A stretch of 64,000 nt of DNA from Verticiella sediminum (lineage in GTDB: Bacteria > Pseudomonadota > Gammaproteobacteria > Burkholderiales > Burkholderiaceae_B). Below the pieces are notes generated by a model. The model saw nothing but the letters and a program-made list of their open reading frames with translations. It did no database searches and was not told the origin of the DNA. The stretch spans positions 1 through 64,000 of the forward strand of contig NZ_VLTJ01000011.1 of NCBI RefSeq assembly GCF_007558815.1, given 5' to 3'. This document shows positions 1 to 10,283 of the stretch, piece by piece (position 1 is the first letter of the stretch; every line of letters begins with the position of its first letter). The translations under genes were made by a program, and so were the position numbers.

Positions 1-70
1 CCGCGAACGCCATGCCGGCGCTGCCGGCCACCGCCTGCAGCGGCGCGTCGCGAAACGCCAGCGGGTGGGT

Positions 71-1561
71 TCACCTTTCACCGGTCGTGCGGCGCACGGC
101 CTCTTCCCATTCGGCCATGCGCGCGTCGGCCTGGGCGCGGCTCAGGCGCGGCGTGAACACGCGTTCGGCGCGCCACAGGGCTTCGAGTTCCTGGCGGCTG
201 CGATACACCCCGCTCGCCAGGCCGGCAAGGTACACGGCACCCAGGGCCGTGGTCTCGACCACGGCCGGGCGCACGACCTCCACGCCGAGCAGGTCGGCCT
301 GGGTCTGCATGAGCAGGTCGTTGACGGCCGCGCCGCCGTCGACTTTCAGTTGACGTACGCCATGGTCCTGGCCGTCCACGCCCATAGCGCGCAGCAGGGC
401 CGCGCTCTGGAACGCGATCGAGTCCAGCGCCGCGCGTGCGATGTGGCCCAGCGTCGTGCCGCGGGTGAGGCCGACCAGGGCGCCCGTGGCCTTCGGCTTC
501 CAGTACGGCGCGCCCAGGCCGGTGAAGGCCGGCACGAACATCACGCCGCCCGCGTCGGGGACGGACTCGGCGAGTTGCTGTACGTCGGCCGAGGTTTCGA
601 TGGCTTGCAGGTTGTCGCGCAGCCACTGCACCACGGCGCCGCCGATGAAGACGCTGCCTTCGATGGCGTATTCGGCCTGCTCGCCGTGCTGCGCGGTGGT
701 CGTGGTGATCAGCCCTTGATCGGACAGCGAGAACGCCGTGCCCAAGTGCTTGAGCATGAAGCAGCCCGTGCCGTAGGTGTTCTTGGCCGAGCCCGCGGTG
801 AAGCAGACCTGGCCGAACAGCGCCGCCTGCTGGTCGCCGGCGACGCCGCCCAGCATCAGCGGCTCGCCGAACCAGTCGGCGCCCATGGCGCCGTAGTCGT
901 GGCTGGAGGGGTGGACCTCGGGCAGCAGGCTGGGCGGGATGTCCAGGGCGCGCAGCAGGGTGTCGTCCCACTGGCGGGTGCGCACGTTCCAGAGCAGGGT
1001 GCGCGAGGCGTTGCTCACGTCGGTGGCGTGTACGCGGCCCCGCGTGAGATGCCAGATCAACCAGGTGTCCACGGTGCCGAAGGCGAGCTCGCCGCGCTCG
1101 GCGGCGGCGCGCGCACCATCGACGTTCTCCAGTATCCAGGCGAGCTTGGTGCCCGCGAAGTAGGGGTCGATGATGAGGCCGGTGCGCTCGCGCACTTCGC
1201 CGAGCAGCCCGTCGGCCAGCAGGCGGTCGCAGATGGGCTGCGTGCGGCGATCCTGCCAGACGATGGCGTTGTACACCGGTTCGCCCGTGCGGCGGTTCCA
1301 TACCAGCGTGGTCTCGCGCTGGTTGCTCATGCCCACGCTGGCGATCTCGCCGGCACGGATGCCCGCCTGCTGCAGCGCCTGCTGCGCGGTCTCGCGCTGG
1401 GTGCGCACGAGCGTGCGCGGATCGTGCTCGACCCAGCCGGGGTGCGGATAGAGCTGTTCGAACTCGCGCTGCGCGCTGGCCCTGGGCGTGCCGGTGGCGG
1501 CGTCGAACACGATGGCGCGGGAACTCGAGGTGCCCTGGTCCAGGGCCAGCAGATAGGTCAT
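71..1561 (-). CDS. glpK: Glycerol kinase
   Basis: Phosphorylates glycerol with ATP to sn-glycerol-3-phosphate in the cytoplasm, the first step of glycerol use. The 496-residue product has the normal length of a FGGY-family kinase. The N-terminus carries the phosphate-binding motif [13 protein letters not shown], followed by [26 protein letters not shown] and, near the C-terminus, [14 protein letters not shown] of the second actin-like ATPase lobe. I chose the ATG at 1561 because [14 protein letters not shown] is the family N-terminus. That ATG overlaps the glpD stop (ATGA), so the two genes are probably translationally coupled in the order glpD-glpK. No glpF or glpR is visible in the window; they could lie beyond the left edge. 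Identification is secure. Confidence 0.96.
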   Translation of the reverse strand: MTYLLALDQGTSSSRAIVFDAATGTPRASAQREFEQLYPHPGWVEHDPRTLVRTQRETAQQALQQAGIRAGEIASVGMSNQRETTLVWNRRTGEPVYNAIVWQDRRTQPICDRLLADGLLGEVRERTGLIIDPYFAGTKLAWILENVDGARAAAERGELAFGTVDTWLIWHLTRGRVHATDVSNASRTLLWNVRTRQWDDTLLRALDIPPSLLPEVHPSSHDYGAMGADWFGEPLMLGGVAGDQQAALFGQVCFTAGSAKNTYGTGCFMLKHLGTAFSLSDQGLITTTTAQHGEQAEYAIEGSVFIGGAVVQWLRDNLQAIETSADVQQLAESVPDAGGVMFVPAFTGLGAPYWKPKATGALVGLTRGTTLGHIARAALDSIAFQSAALLRAMGVDGQDHGVRQLKVDGGAAVNDLLMQTQADLLGVEVVRPAVVETTALGAVYLAGLASGVYRSRQELEALWRAERVFTPRLSRAQADARMAEWEEAVRRTTGER

Positions 1562-3102
1562 GCGGATGTCTCCTTGCGTTCCGACAGCCAGCGGTCCAGA
1601 CGGCCCTCGGCATCCATCGGCAGGTGCAGCCCCAGCTTGGTGCGGCGCCACAGAATGTCGGCGGCCGTGCGCGCCCACTCCTGCTCGACGAGGTAGTTGA
1701 TTTCGGCGGCGTAGAGCCCGGGCAGCACTTCGTCGCCCAGGTCAGCGAGCGAGGCGCACCCGCCGAGCAGGCGCTCCATGCGGGTGCCATAGGCGCGCGC
1801 GTAGCGGGCCACCAAGCGTGCCGGCAGCCAGGGCAGCGCCCCCTGGCGCTCGCGCACATAGGCGTCGAAGCCGTCCGGCGCCCGGCTGCCGGGAAAGCGT
1901 GCGGCGATGTCGCCGCCAGGCAGGGGGGCGGTTTCGGTCCAGGCCGGCGCGCGGCAGCCCAGGCGCGGCGCAAGCTGGTCCATGGCGTCCTCGGCGAGCT
2001 TGCGGAAGGTGGTGATCTTGCCGCCGAATACCGAGAGCAGCGGGGCGGCGCCTTGCTCGCCGTGCAGGAGCAGTTGGTAGTCGCGCGTCACCGCCGAGGC
2101 CGAGGCGTGTTCGTCCTCGAGCAGCGGGCGCACGCCGGAATAGCTCCAGACCACGTCCGCCGGCGCGACGCTCTGCGCGAAGTAGTGGCTTGCCACGGCG
2201 CAAAGGTAGGCGGTCTCATCGGCGTCGATGGCGACGCGGTCGGGGTCGCCGGGAAAGTCCACGTCGGTCGTACCGATCAGGGTGAAGTCGCGCTCGTAGG
2301 GGATCGCGAACACGATGCGCTGGTCGCTGTGCTGGAAGATGTAGGCGTACTCGTGCGTGAAGCGCCTGGGCACCACGATATGGCTGCCCTTGACCAGCCG
2401 CAGCCCGCGCGCCCGGCGTTCAGGTTCGGCCTGGGCGGCGACGCTGGCGGCCCATGGGCCGGCTGCGTTGACCAGTGCGCGCGCCTGCACCATCCGGATC
2501 CCGCCGTCCTGTCCGCGCAGTTCGGCGTGCCAGGCGCTCCCTGCGCGTTCGGTGCGCAGCACTCGGCAGCGCGTGCGTATGTGGGCGCCGCGCTCGGCCG
2601 CATCGCGCGCGCACAGTACGACCAGGCGCGCATCGTCGACCCAGCCGTCCGAGTATTCGAAGCCCACGCGGTAGCCGGGGCGCAGGGCGGCGCCGGCCGG
2701 ATGGCGCTGCAGCGCGATGCGCGTCGAGCCCGGCAGCATGCGCCGGTGCGCCAGATGGTCGTACAGGAAGAGGCCGGTGCGGATCAGCCAGGCTGGCCGC
2801 TGCGTGGCGTCGTGCGGCATGACGAAACGCAGCGGCCGGATGATGTGCGGGGCTACGCGCATCAGGCGTTCGCGCTCGATGAGGGCCTTGCGCACCAGCG
2901 AGAACTCGTAGTGTTCCAGGTAGCGCAGGCCGCCATGGATGAGTTTGGTCGACGCCGAGGAAGTGTGCGCGGCCAGGTCGTCCTTCTCGCAGAGCAGTAC
3001 CGAGAGCCCGCGGCCGGCGGCGTCGCGGGCGATGCCCGCGCCGTTGACGCCCCCGCCGATCACGAGCAGGTCGTACGCGGGCGAGCTGGGGGTAGAGGGC
3101 AT
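1558..3102 (-). CDS. glpD: Aerobic glycerol-3-phosphate dehydrogenase
   Basis: Membrane-associated FAD enzyme that oxidises sn-glycerol-3-phosphate to dihydroxyacetone phosphate and passes electrons to quinone. The 514-residue protein begins with a dinucleotide-binding fold, [21 protein letters not shown], then the GlpD signature [17 protein letters not shown] near residue 50. Further marks are VNAAGPWA, the substrate-region [12 protein letters not shown], and [13 protein letters not shown] before the C-terminal helical cap. The ATG at 3102 puts the FAD motif about 10 residues in; longer starts add a proline/arginine-rich stretch without family support. Its stop overlaps the glpK start. It supplies the next step after GlpK, so the pair forms the whole route from glycerol to triose phosphate. 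Confidence 0.96.
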   Translation of the reverse strand: MPSTPSSPAYDLLVIGGGVNGAGIARDAAGRGLSVLLCEKDDLAAHTSSASTKLIHGGLRYLEHYEFSLVRKALIERERLMRVAPHIIRPLRFVMPHDATQRPAWLIRTGLFLYDHLAHRRMLPGSTRIALQRHPAGAALRPGYRVGFEYSDGWVDDARLVVLCARDAAERGAHIRTRCRVLRTERAGSAWHAELRGQDGGIRMVQARALVNAAGPWAASVAAQAEPERRARGLRLVKGSHIVVPRRFTHEYAYIFQHSDQRIVFAIPYERDFTLIGTTDVDFPGDPDRVAIDADETAYLCAVASHYFAQSVAPADVVWSYSGVRPLLEDEHASASAVTRDYQLLLHGEQGAAPLLSVFGGKITTFRKLAEDAMDQLAPRLGCRAPAWTETAPLPGGDIAARFPGSRAPDGFDAYVRERQGALPWLPARLVARYARAYGTRMERLLGGCASLADLGDEVLPGLYAAEINYLVEQEWARTAADILWRRTKLGLHLPMDAEGRLDRWLSERKETSA

Positions 3103-3217
3103 GGCGGTTCGAGGCGGCGGCGGACACCTGCGAGTGTCGGCCATCCCAGCCCCGCCGCGCAAGCCGCCCCGGGGCCCGCCGTCGTGGGCGTTGCCCGGTC
3201 GCGACGGCGCACGGCCG

Positions 3218-4231
3218 TCATTGCCGCGTCGTGAAGAAACGCTCGAGACGGCGCGGCAGCCAGTTCAGGTGCGGCCGCAGCCGGCCGGCCGGAAAGACGG
3301 CGTGCCCGCCGCGCGCCGGCTGGTGCAGCAGCACCTGGTCGGAGGCCTGGTGCACGCCGGGCAGGACCGCCCCGGGCAGGAAGGGGTCGTTGCGCGCGTT
3401 CAGCAGCAGCGTGGGCACGGCGATGCCGGGCAGCCAGGGCAGGGCCGAGGCGCGCGTCCAGTAGTCCGCCACGCCGGCAAAGCCGTGGACCGGCGCGGTA
3501 TAGGCATCGTCGAACTCGTACAGGTCGCGCGACTCGGCCACGCGCATCACGTCGATGATGGCCGGAAAGCGGCGCGCCTTGTCGAGCACCTTGTTGCGCA
3601 GGGTGCGCATGAACATGCGCGTGTAGATCTCGCGATTGACGAGGCCGCGGCCCAGGTTGTGCCCGCCGGCGGTCAGATCGAGCGGTGCGGACACGGCAGC
3701 GCACGCCGCCAGCCAGCCGGCCTGCGCGCCGCTCTCGCCCAGGTACTTGGCGAGCGCGTTGCCGCCCAGCGACACGCCGGCGGCATACCATGCCGCCCGC
3801 GGCAGGCGCGCGCGCGCGGTGCTCAGCATGAACTCCACGTCGCCGCTGTCGCCGGAATGGTAGGCGCGCGGCAGGCGGTTGGGCGTACCGGAGCAGCCGC
3901 GAAAATGCGGTACCACGACGACCCAGCCGCGCGCCCGAAAGTGATGTGCGATCGATTGCGCATAGGGACTGGCGCTGCTGCCTTCCAGGCCATGAAACAG
4001 CACCAGCGCCTTGCGCGCCTCGGCGTCTTGCGCGGCCAGGGCGGCCACAGGCTGGTTGCCGGGCGTGGCCCAGTCGAAGTCGAGGAAATCGCCGTCCGGC
4101 GTGTCGACGCGTTCGCGCTGGAAGCTCACGCGCAGATGCGAGCCCCAACGCGCACCGACGATCGTCTGGCTATGGCCCTCGGGCAGCCAGGCGGGAACAG
4201 GGCAATCGGAAGCGTCGAAACGTGCGGGCAT
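3218..4231 (-). CDS. YheT-family alpha/beta hydrolase
   Basis: Predicted cytoplasmic serine hydrolase of the YheT (EMB8/ABHD1-type) family; the physiological substrate is not known from sequence. With the ATG at 4231 it has 337 residues, close to the roughly 340 of E. coli YheT. The N-terminal PAWLPEGHSQTIVGA is typical of the family. The nucleophile elbow is GVSLGG with Ser154, the oxyanion region LFHGLEGSS lies near residue 80, and the acid and base probably sit in ARNDPFLPG and GGHAVF near the C-terminus. An in-frame extension to 4369 is open but is proline/arginine-rich and lacks a convincing ribosome-binding site. It lies between the zinc-finger gene and glpD on the same strand, separated from glpD by 115 bases. 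Confidence 0.85.
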   Translation of the reverse strand: MPARFDASDCPVPAWLPEGHSQTIVGARWGSHLRVSFQRERVDTPDGDFLDFDWATPGNQPVAALAAQDAEARKALVLFHGLEGSSASPYAQSIAHHFRARGWVVVVPHFRGCSGTPNRLPRAYHSGDSGDVEFMLSTARARLPRAAWYAAGVSLGGNALAKYLGESGAQAGWLAACAAVSAPLDLTAGGHNLGRGLVNREIYTRMFMRTLRNKVLDKARRFPAIIDVMRVAESRDLYEFDDAYTAPVHGFAGVADYWTRASALPWLPGIAVPTLLLNARNDPFLPGAVLPGVHQASDQVLLHQPARGGHAVFPAGRLRPHLNWLPRRLERFFTTRQ

Positions 4232-4388
4232 GCGGGCAAGGAGAACGGTCTCAGGCTGGGCCTGGCGTTCCTGGGGCGTCACAGTGATGACCCGGCCTCG
4301 CGGCGCAGGGGTCGGTGAGACGGGCCGGTGCAGGGCCGGGCGTGGCCAGGCAGGCGACAGGCACGCCATGCCGGGCCGCGCAGCCGGT

Positions 4389-4616
4389 TCAGTGTGCGCC
4401 GACGTGCTCGCCGGGCCGCAGGCGATATTCGGCGCCGCAATACGGGCAGCGCGCGAAGCCGGTGGTGGCGACGTCCAGATACACCTTGGGATGCAGGTTC
4501 CACAGCGGGGTGTGCGGCCCCGGGCAGGAAACCGGAAGGTCGGCGGCGCCGACCTCGTGGACCTCGTGCGTCTGGCCCGGCTGGGCTGTCGTGCTGGCAG
4601 AGGATGCAGTGGACAT
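4389..4616 (-). CDS. Small zinc-finger protein (zf-CHCC family)
   Basis: A 75-residue protein whose C-terminal half holds a putative zinc site: CPGPHTPLWNLHPKVYLDV followed by ARCPYCGAEYRL. This gives the Cys-x3-His ... Cys-x2-Cys arrangement of the zf-CHCC family, which also includes the zinc domain of the mitochondrial complex I subunit NDUFS6. The first 25 or so residues are low-complexity (Ser/Thr/Ala). The ATG at 4616 lies 8 bases past the ilvE stop; an upstream TTG at 4628 would overlap it. Cotranscription with ilvE is likely from the spacing. The function in bacteria is not established; zinc binding is inferred from the motif only. Confidence 0.82.
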   Translation of the reverse strand: MSTASSASTTAQPGQTHEVHEVGAADLPVSCPGPHTPLWNLHPKVYLDVATTGFARCPYCGAEYRLRPGEHVGAH

Positions 4617-4624
4617 GGATACCG

Positions 4625-5545
4625 TCAAACCTTGGTGAGCCAGTGGTGATACTTCGCGTCGCGGCCGTTCACGATGTCGAAGAACGCCTTTTGCAGCTTC
4701 TCGGTGACCGGGCCGCGGCTGCCGGAACCGATGCGGCGGTTGTCCAGCTCGCGGATGGGCGTGACTTCGGCGGCCGTGCCGGTGAAGAAGGCTTCGTCGG
4801 CGATGTAGATGTCGTCGCGGGTGAGGCGGCGGCTGCGCACTTCCAGGCCCAGGTCGGCGGCGACGGTCTGCACCGTGGCGCGCGTGATGCCGGTCAGGGC
4901 CGAGGCGATCTCGGGTTCGTACAGGATGCCGTCCTGGACGATGAAGAGGTTCTCGCCCGAGCCTTCGGCCACGAAGCCCTGCGTGTCGAGCAGCAGCGCT
5001 TCGTCGTAGCCGTCCTGCGTGGCCTCGGTGTTGGCCAGGATGGAGTTGGCGTAGGTGCTGGCGAGCTTGGCGCGCGGCATCGTCGAATTGACGTGGGCGC
5101 GCTGGAACGACGAGGTCTTCACGCGGATGCCGCGCTCCATGCCGTCCTCGCCCAGGTAGGCGCCCCAGGGCCAGGCGGCGATCGCGACGTGCACCCTGGC
5201 GCCGCGCGGCGAGACGCCCATCTTCTCCGAGCCGTAGAAGGCGATCGGACGGATGTAGCAGGAATCGAGCTTGTTCTCGCGGACCACTTCGCGGTGCGCT
5301 TCGTTGATCTGCTCCTGCGTGTAGGGCATCTCCATCATGTAGATGCGGCCGGAGTTGAAGAAGCGGCGGGTGTGGTCCTGCAGACGGAAGATCGCGGTGC
5401 CGATGTCGGTGTTGTAGGCGCGTACCCCTTCGAATACCGCCAAACCGTAGTGCAGCGAGTGCGTGAGCACGTGCACGTTCGCTTCGCGCCAGGGAACGAG
5501 CTTGCCATCGAACCAGATGAGCCCGTCGCGATCTGCCATCGACAT
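4625..5545 (-). CDS. ilvE: Branched-chain amino acid aminotransferase
   Basis: PLP-dependent class IV aminotransferase that interconverts leucine, isoleucine and valine with their 2-oxo acids, using glutamate/2-oxoglutarate. The 306-residue length is normal. The PLP-binding lysine is Lys160 in STMPRAKLASTYAN, the position found in E. coli IlvE. Family marks are LHYGLAVFEGVRAY near residue 35, AFYGSEKMGVSP near 105, and EGSGENLF and TGITRATV downstream. The start at 5545 is preceded by AAGGA about 6 bases upstream. A TATAAT -10 box lies upstream on the same strand. Downstream the zinc-finger gene follows by 8 bases. azlC on the other strand encodes part of a branched-chain amino acid exporter, so the two divergent units touch the same metabolites. 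Confidence 0.96.
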   Translation of the reverse strand: MSMADRDGLIWFDGKLVPWREANVHVLTHSLHYGLAVFEGVRAYNTDIGTAIFRLQDHTRRFFNSGRIYMMEMPYTQEQINEAHREVVRENKLDSCYIRPIAFYGSEKMGVSPRGARVHVAIAAWPWGAYLGEDGMERGIRVKTSSFQRAHVNSTMPRAKLASTYANSILANTEATQDGYDEALLLDTQGFVAEGSGENLFIVQDGILYEPEIASALTGITRATVQTVAADLGLEVRSRRLTRDDIYIADEAFFTGTAAEVTPIRELDNRRIGSGSRGPVTEKLQKAFFDIVNGRDAKYHHWLTKV

Positions 5546-5605
5546 GATGAATCCTTTAGGTGTGCGGGTACCGCGTCAAGAAGTGTAAAAGCGGGATAGC
5601 CTGGC

Positions 5606-5611
5606 ATTATA
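5606..5611 (-). promoter_or_regulatory. Predicted -10 box of ilvE
   Basis: On the minus strand this reads TATAAT, a perfect sigma-70 -10 hexamer, about 60 bases before the ilvE start. No good -35 hexamer lies 16-18 bases further upstream (the best aligned bases read TCCGGC), so activation or an imperfect -35 would be needed. I saw no leader peptide or attenuator in the roughly 50-base leader. Confidence 0.4.
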
Positions 5612-5801
5612 CGACTGCCCAGCGTGGCGCCGGACAGCCACGTAGAATGCGGGTTTTCCCGACGCGCGCCCGCGCGGGTTCCGCTCTGCATCGCCGCATG
5701 CCCGTGCCTGTCCCAGTCTCATTGCGTTCGTTTTCATGCCCAGGTGATGCCGCGCTCGCCGCAGGCCGGCCAGGGTCGGACCCTCGATGCGGGACGACGC
5801 C

Positions 5802-6569
5802 ATGAGCGCGCCGGCCGCTTCCGACGACTGGCGCGACGGCGCCCGGGCAGGGGTGCGCGCTGTGTCGGGCGCGCTGCTCGCCACGGCGATCTGGGGCATG
5901 GTCACGGGTATCGCGATGGTCAAGTCCGGCCTGACGGAGTCGCTGGCGCTGACCATGACGCTCGTGGTCTATGCCGGTTCGGCCCAGCTCACCTCGCTGC
6001 CCCTGATCGCCGCGGGCGCGCCGCTCTGGCTGATCTTCGCCGCGGGCCTGGTCGTCAATCTGCGCTTCGTGATCTTCGCCGCGGCCCTGCAGCCGTATTT
6101 CCGGCATCTCTCATGGCCGCGCCGTCTGGGCCTGGGCTTCATCACGACCGACATTTCGTTCGTGCTGTTCGTGCCGCGCTACGCCCATGCCGAGCGCCGG
6201 GGCACGAACGAACAGATCGGCTTCTTCCTGGGCTGCGTGGTGCCGGGCTGGTTCGCCTGGCAGGGCGGCTCGATCCTCGGCATCTATGTCGGCGCCCTCG
6301 TGCCGCCCGCGTGGTCGCTCGAGTTCGCCGCCATCCTGGCCCTGCTCGCGATCACCGTGCCCCTCGTCAATGCGCGGCCCGTGGTACTGGCGGCGCTCGC
6401 CGCCGGCATCGTCGCCTGGTTCGGTCAGCCCCTGCCGTTGCGGCTGGGCCTTGCGGCCGCGGTGATCACCGGGATCGCGGTCGGCATGCTGGCCGAACGG
6501 CGGCTCGGCGTGCGTCGCCCCGCGCCGCCGGTGGCGCCCGGCGGGCAGGAGGGCGGCGATGAGCGCTGA
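5802..6569 (+). CDS. azlC: AzlC-family branched-chain amino acid export permease, large subunit
   Basis: Large membrane subunit of the AzlCD/YgaZH exporter, which removes branched-chain amino acids or their analogues across the inner membrane. The 255-residue protein shows about seven hydrophobic segments. Family signatures include MTLVVYAGSAQLTSLPLIA near residue 50, VVNLRFVIFAAAL near residue 88, and GFFLGCVVPGWFAWQ in the second half. The last 30 residues are an arginine/proline-rich cytoplasmic tail. The ATG at 5802 is chosen over one at 5787; neither has a strong ribosome-binding site. It overlaps azlD by 11 bases, the usual arrangement for this two-gene transporter. Confidence 0.92.
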   Translation: MSAPAASDDWRDGARAGVRAVSGALLATAIWGMVTGIAMVKSGLTESLALTMTLVVYAGSAQLTSLPLIAAGAPLWLIFAAGLVVNLRFVIFAAALQPYFRHLSWPRRLGLGFITTDISFVLFVPRYAHAERRGTNEQIGFFLGCVVPGWFAWQGGSILGIYVGALVPPAWSLEFAAILALLAITVPLVNARPVVLAALAAGIVAWFGQPLPLRLGLAAAVITGIAVGMLAERRLGVRRPAPPVAPGGQEGGDER

Positions 6570-6888
6570 CGTGGGCTACGTCCTGCTGGCGATTCTGATG
6601 CTGTTGCTGTGCAGCGCGCTGGCGCGCTGCGGCTATCTGCTGCTGGGCGACTTCTTCCCGCTGCCGGAAAGCGTGCGCCGCGCGTTCCGCTACGCTCCCG
6701 TGGCAGCGCTGGTGGGCATCATCGTGCCCGACGTGCTGTCCTGGCATCCCGGCAGCCTGCCCGAGGTGGACGCGCGCCTGCCCGCGGTCATCATCGCCGC
6801 CTGGATCATGTGGCGTACACGCAGCGCGCTGGCCACCATCGGCACGGGCATGCTGGTGCTGCTGGCCCTGCGCTGGCTGGCCGGCTAG
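6559..6888 (+). CDS. azlD: AzlD-family exporter small subunit
   Basis: Small partner (109 residues) of AzlC. It is almost entirely hydrophobic with about four membrane segments: residues 5-25, 40-58, 68-84 and 88-105. Characteristic bits are DFFPLPESVRRAFRYAP and IIVPDVL in the first half, followed by AVIIAAWIMWRTRSALAT. The start overlaps the end of azlC, with GGAGGGCGG just upstream inside the azlC reading frame as ribosome-binding site. AzlC and AzlD are expected to be made in fixed ratio and to form one transporter. Confidence 0.9.
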   Translation: MSADVGYVLLAILMLLLCSALARCGYLLLGDFFPLPESVRRAFRYAPVAALVGIIVPDVLSWHPGSLPEVDARLPAVIIAAWIMWRTRSALATIGTGMLVLLALRWLAG

Positions 6889-6991
6889 CGGCGAGGCGGG
6901 GCCGCGGTTTCACGATCGCTGCGCGGCCGGGGCTTGCCACCCGGCCGTGGGCTCCGACAAACTGGCACGAGACCATGACGCCGAGATACCC

Positions 6992-7480
6992 GTGACCCCA
7001 GTCCTGCCCCCGCGTGCCCGCGCCCTCATCGACACCCTCGGCCTGCAGCCGCATCCCGAGGGCGGCTACTTCCGTGAAGTGCATCGCGCCGATGCGCAGG
7101 TGCAATGCGCCGACGGACAGGCGCGCGCGGCGATGACCACCATCTTCTTCCTGCTGCCCGCCGGGGCGGTGAGCCGCTGGCATCGCGTGAGCAGCGACGA
7201 GGTCTGGCATTACTACGAAGGCGCGCCGCTGGAGCTGGCGGTGCTGCCCGCGCACGCGTCCGCGGTGGCGCGCATGACGCTGGGCCTGGTGGCCACCGGC
7301 ACTTTGCCGCTGCGCGTGGTGCCGGCGCAGGCCTGGCAGGCCGCGCGCTCGCTCGGCGAGTACACGCTGGTCGGCTGCAGCGTCGGGCCAGGCTTCACCT
7401 TCGCCGATTTCGTCCTGCTCGACGCGCTGCCGGGCGCGCAGTGGCCAGCCGCCCTGGCGGCCGATCGCGCGGGTTTCTGA
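6992..7480 (+). CDS. DUF985 cupin protein
   Basis: A 162-residue single-domain cupin of the DUF985 family. It begins near the family N-terminus with LIDTLGLQPHPEGGYFREV, then has IFFLLPAGAVSRWHRV and DEVWHYYEGAPLEL, the two cupin strands with potential metal or ligand contacts. The C-terminal part contains LVGCSVGPGFTFADF. The GTG at 6992 is chosen because family members start just before the LIDTLGL helix; an upstream GTG at 6947 gives 15 more residues. The biochemical role of DUF985 is unknown. It ends 4 bases from the end of the convergent glnE. Confidence 0.82.
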   Translation: MTPVLPPRARALIDTLGLQPHPEGGYFREVHRADAQVQCADGQARAAMTTIFFLLPAGAVSRWHRVSSDEVWHYYEGAPLELAVLPAHASAVARMTLGLVATGTLPLRVVPAQAWQAARSLGEYTLVGCSVGPGFTFADFVLLDALPGAQWPAALAADRAGF

Positions 7481-7484
7481 TGCC

Positions 7485-10283
7485 CTAGCCGCGCTCGCCC
7501 AGCACCGTGCGCCACAGTTCGATCACCGCCGCGCGCTCCTCGGGCAGCGCATCGGCGGCGATGCGCGCTTTTTCCATGCCGCGCAGGCGCAGCGCGTGCT
7601 GCTCGGCGCGCAGCCGGCGATAGGCGTCGCCTGCGCGCCTGCCCAGGTCGGGCGAGATCAGTCCGGCTTCGCCGGCAATGCGCAGCAGCGCGATGTTGCC
7701 GAGGTTCTCGAGCAGCGGCGGGTGCTCGCGCGCGTGCAGGAGGACCAGGTACTGAGTGACGAATTCGATGTCGACCATGCCGCCCGGGTCGTGCTTGACG
7801 TCGAACAGGCCCGACTTGTTGGGATGGCCGGCCGCGATGCGCGCGCGCATTGAGCGAACCTCCTCGGCGAGGACGCCGGCGTCGCGCGGCAGCAGCAGCA
7901 CGTCGCGGCGGATGGCCTCGAAGCGCGCGCCCACGCCCGCGTCGCCCACGGCGTAGCGCGCGCGCGTGATGGCCTGGTGTTCCCAGGCCCAGGCGCTCTC
8001 GCGCTGGTAGCGCGCGAACGCGCTCACCGTGGCGGCGACCAGGCCGGCGTCGCCGTCCGGCCGCAGGCGCAGGTCGACCTCGTAGAGCCGGCCTGACGAG
8101 GTCATCGAGTTCAGCCACGAGACGATGCGCCGGCCCAGGCGCACATAGCGTTCGCCATGCGCCTCGTCCGAATCGTCGAAAAGGAACACCAGGTCCAGGT
8201 CGGACTCGTAGCCGAGTTCCTTGCCGCCGAGCTTGCCGTAGGCAATGACGGCGAATCGCGGCGGTTCGGTGGCGTCGGGCGCGGCCTGGCACCACACGCG
8301 CGCGATCGTCTGCTCCAGCATGAGGTCGGCCAGCAGCGAGAGGTAGTCGCCGACCTTCTCGACGCTGATCTGGCCTTCCAGGTCCTGCGCGAGGACATGG
8401 AAGCTCACCTGGCGCTGCGTGTCGCGCATCAGGTTCATCTGGCGCTCGATGTCGGGCGTGCCGTCGGGCAGCACGCAGGCGTCGAGCGCTTCGACGAGCT
8501 GGCGCCGGATCTGGCCGAAATCCGGCGGCGCCATCAGCGCCCGCCAGTCGATCAGGCTGTCGAGCAGCAAGGGATGGCGCGTGAGGTACTGGGCGACCCA
8601 TTCGCTGGCCCCGATCATGCGGGCCACCCGCGCGAGCGCCTGCGGATACTCGGCAAGCAGGGTGAGGTACACCCGGCGCTGCGCGATCTGCTCGAAGAGA
8701 TCGCACAGGCGGCCGAGCGTGACCGACGGGTTCACGGTGCCGGCCGCGGCTTGCAGCGCCGCGGGCAGCAGGTCTTCCAGGCGGGCGCGGCTGCTGTCGG
8801 GCAGGCTGCGCACGCGCGGCGTCTCGAGCAGGCGCTGCACGCGGTCCAGCGCCGCCGGCGCGGTGTCGCCGAAGCCCTGGCGCGCCAGTTCGCTCAGGCG
8901 CTCGTCGCTCGGCGCGCTATCCGGTTCGGCGGTGCCGCCAGGACGCGCGTCCGCGCCTTGCAGCCCGGTGATGCAAAAGACGTCGCGAAACGTGGCCTCG
9001 ACGAAATCGCGGTGCCCGGCAAGCTGGCGCTCGAACTCGGCCGCGTCCGCCAGGCCCAGCGCGCGGGCAAGGGCGGCGCGCTGTTCGGGAGCGCGCGGCA
9101 GGATGTGGGTCTGCTGGTCGTCCTGGTATTGCAGTGCGTGTTCGAGCCGGCGCAGGAAGCGGTAGGCGTCCTCCAGGCGGCGCGCACTCTCGGCGTCGAC
9201 CAGGCCGGCCGCCCGCTGCGCATGCAGCGACTCGATCAGGCCGCGCGTCTGCAGGGCCGGCAGGCGGCCGCCGCGGATGAGCTGGCTGAGCTGGACGACG
9301 AACTCGATCTCGCGGATGCCGCCTTCGCCGAGCTTGACGTTGTCGGCCTGGGGCAGTTGCTGGCCGGTGCGGCTGAGCGTGCGGCGGTTCCAGTCATCGC
9401 GGATGCGCTCGCGCAGGCCGCGCAAGGCGCGCATGGCGTCGAAATCGAAGTATTTGCGGAACACGAAAGGCCGGCGCAGGGCTTCCAGTTGCTCGGCCTG
9501 GGCCTGCGGCCGGCTGTCGGCGAAGGCCTGGACGCGGATGCGGCGTGCCTTGAGCCAGGCGTAGCGCTCCCATTCGCGCCCCTGGGTGATGAGGTAGTTC
9601 TCGAACGCGTCCAGGCTCCAGGCGAGCGGCCCGGCGTCGCCGTCGGGCCGCAGCCGCAGGTCGGTGCGGAACACGTAGCCGTTGGCGTCGATGTCGGCGA
9701 GCACCGGCATCATGCGGCGCGTGAGGCGGCCGTAGAACTCATGGTGCGACAGCGGCCGCCGCCCGTCCGTCTCACCTTCGTCGCCATACAGCATGACCAG
9801 GTCGATGTCGGAGGACACGTTGAGCTCGCAGCCGCCGAGCTTGCCCATGCCCATGATGAGCATTTCCTGGGGTTGGTCCGAGCCGGCCTCGCGCGGCACC
9901 CCGTGCGTCTCGGCCAGTTCGGCGGCGATGCTGCGATAGGCCGCAGCCACGGCCAGGTCGGCGAGGTCGGTCATCGCGCCGGTGACTTCCTCCAGCGGTG
10001 CGAGGCCGGCCAGATCGCGCACCATGGCGGTCAGGAACACCCGCTGGCGCAGCTTGCGCAGGGCGGCACGGCAGATGTCCTGGGCCAGCGGCTGGCGGTG
10101 CAGCGCGGCGGCCTCGACCCCGGCCAGTTCGGCCAGCCAGGCCTCGATGCGGACGCGCTCGAGCGGCTGGGCGGCCGCCGTGGCGAGCCAGTCCGCCAGC
10201 CCGGGGTGCGCCTCGGTCTGGACGCGCAGATAGGCCGACCAGGCCAGGGCGGGAGCGAGCAGGGAGCAGTCCGGGGTGTTCAT
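7485..10283 (-). CDS. glnE: Glutamine synthetase adenylyltransferase/deadenylase
   Basis: Bifunctional enzyme that adds AMP to, or removes it from, a tyrosine of glutamine synthetase, under control of PII proteins, to match ammonia assimilation to nitrogen supply. The 932-residue protein has the family's two nucleotidyltransferase halves. The N-terminal (deadenylase) half has [14 protein letters not shown] near residue 180, and the C-terminal (adenylylase) half has [24 protein letters not shown], each with the paired aspartates of the fold. [16 protein letters not shown] and [13 protein letters not shown] are the repeated inter-lobe motifs. The ATG at 10283 begins [11 protein letters not shown]. 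It is divergent from yhdP across a 466-base region. Confidence 0.96.
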   Translation of the reverse strand: MNTPDCSLLAPALAWSAYLRVQTEAHPGLADWLATAAAQPLERVRIEAWLAELAGVEAAALHRQPLAQDICRAALRKLRQRVFLTAMVRDLAGLAPLEEVTGAMTDLADLAVAAAYRSIAAELAETHGVPREAGSDQPQEMLIMGMGKLGGCELNVSSDIDLVMLYGDEGETDGRRPLSHHEFYGRLTRRMMPVLADIDANGYVFRTDLRLRPDGDAGPLAWSLDAFENYLITQGREWERYAWLKARRIRVQAFADSRPQAQAEQLEALRRPFVFRKYFDFDAMRALRGLRERIRDDWNRRTLSRTGQQLPQADNVKLGEGGIREIEFVVQLSQLIRGGRLPALQTRGLIESLHAQRAAGLVDAESARRLEDAYRFLRRLEHALQYQDDQQTHILPRAPEQRAALARALGLADAAEFERQLAGHRDFVEATFRDVFCITGLQGADARPGGTAEPDSAPSDERLSELARQGFGDTAPAALDRVQRLLETPRVRSLPDSSRARLEDLLPAALQAAAGTVNPSVTLGRLCDLFEQIAQRRVYLTLLAEYPQALARVARMIGASEWVAQYLTRHPLLLDSLIDWRALMAPPDFGQIRRQLVEALDACVLPDGTPDIERQMNLMRDTQRQVSFHVLAQDLEGQISVEKVGDYLSLLADLMLEQTIARVWCQAAPDATEPPRFAVIAYGKLGGKELGYESDLDLVFLFDDSDEAHGERYVRLGRRIVSWLNSMTSSGRLYEVDLRLRPDGDAGLVAATVSAFARYQRESAWAWEHQAITRARYAVGDAGVGARFEAIRRDVLLLPRDAGVLAEEVRSMRARIAAGHPNKSGLFDVKHDPGGMVDIEFVTQYLVLLHAREHPPLLENLGNIALLRIAGEAGLISPDLGRRAGDAYRRLRAEQHALRLRGMEKARIAADALPEERAAVIELWRTVLGERG

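Noticed and set aside
1-70. Possible start of another minus-strand gene after glpK
   Set aside because: One frame reads like coding sequence (with an ATG at 13 on the minus strand), but only a handful of codons remain before the edge, too few to support a call.
5546-5605. Attenuator or leader peptide for ilvE
   Set aside because: No run of branched-chain codons, terminator stem or T-run is visible in the short leader.
5560-5805. Open frame in the ilvE-azlC gap
   Set aside because: Overlaps the ilvE promoter and the azlC start, with no ribosome-binding site or family match.
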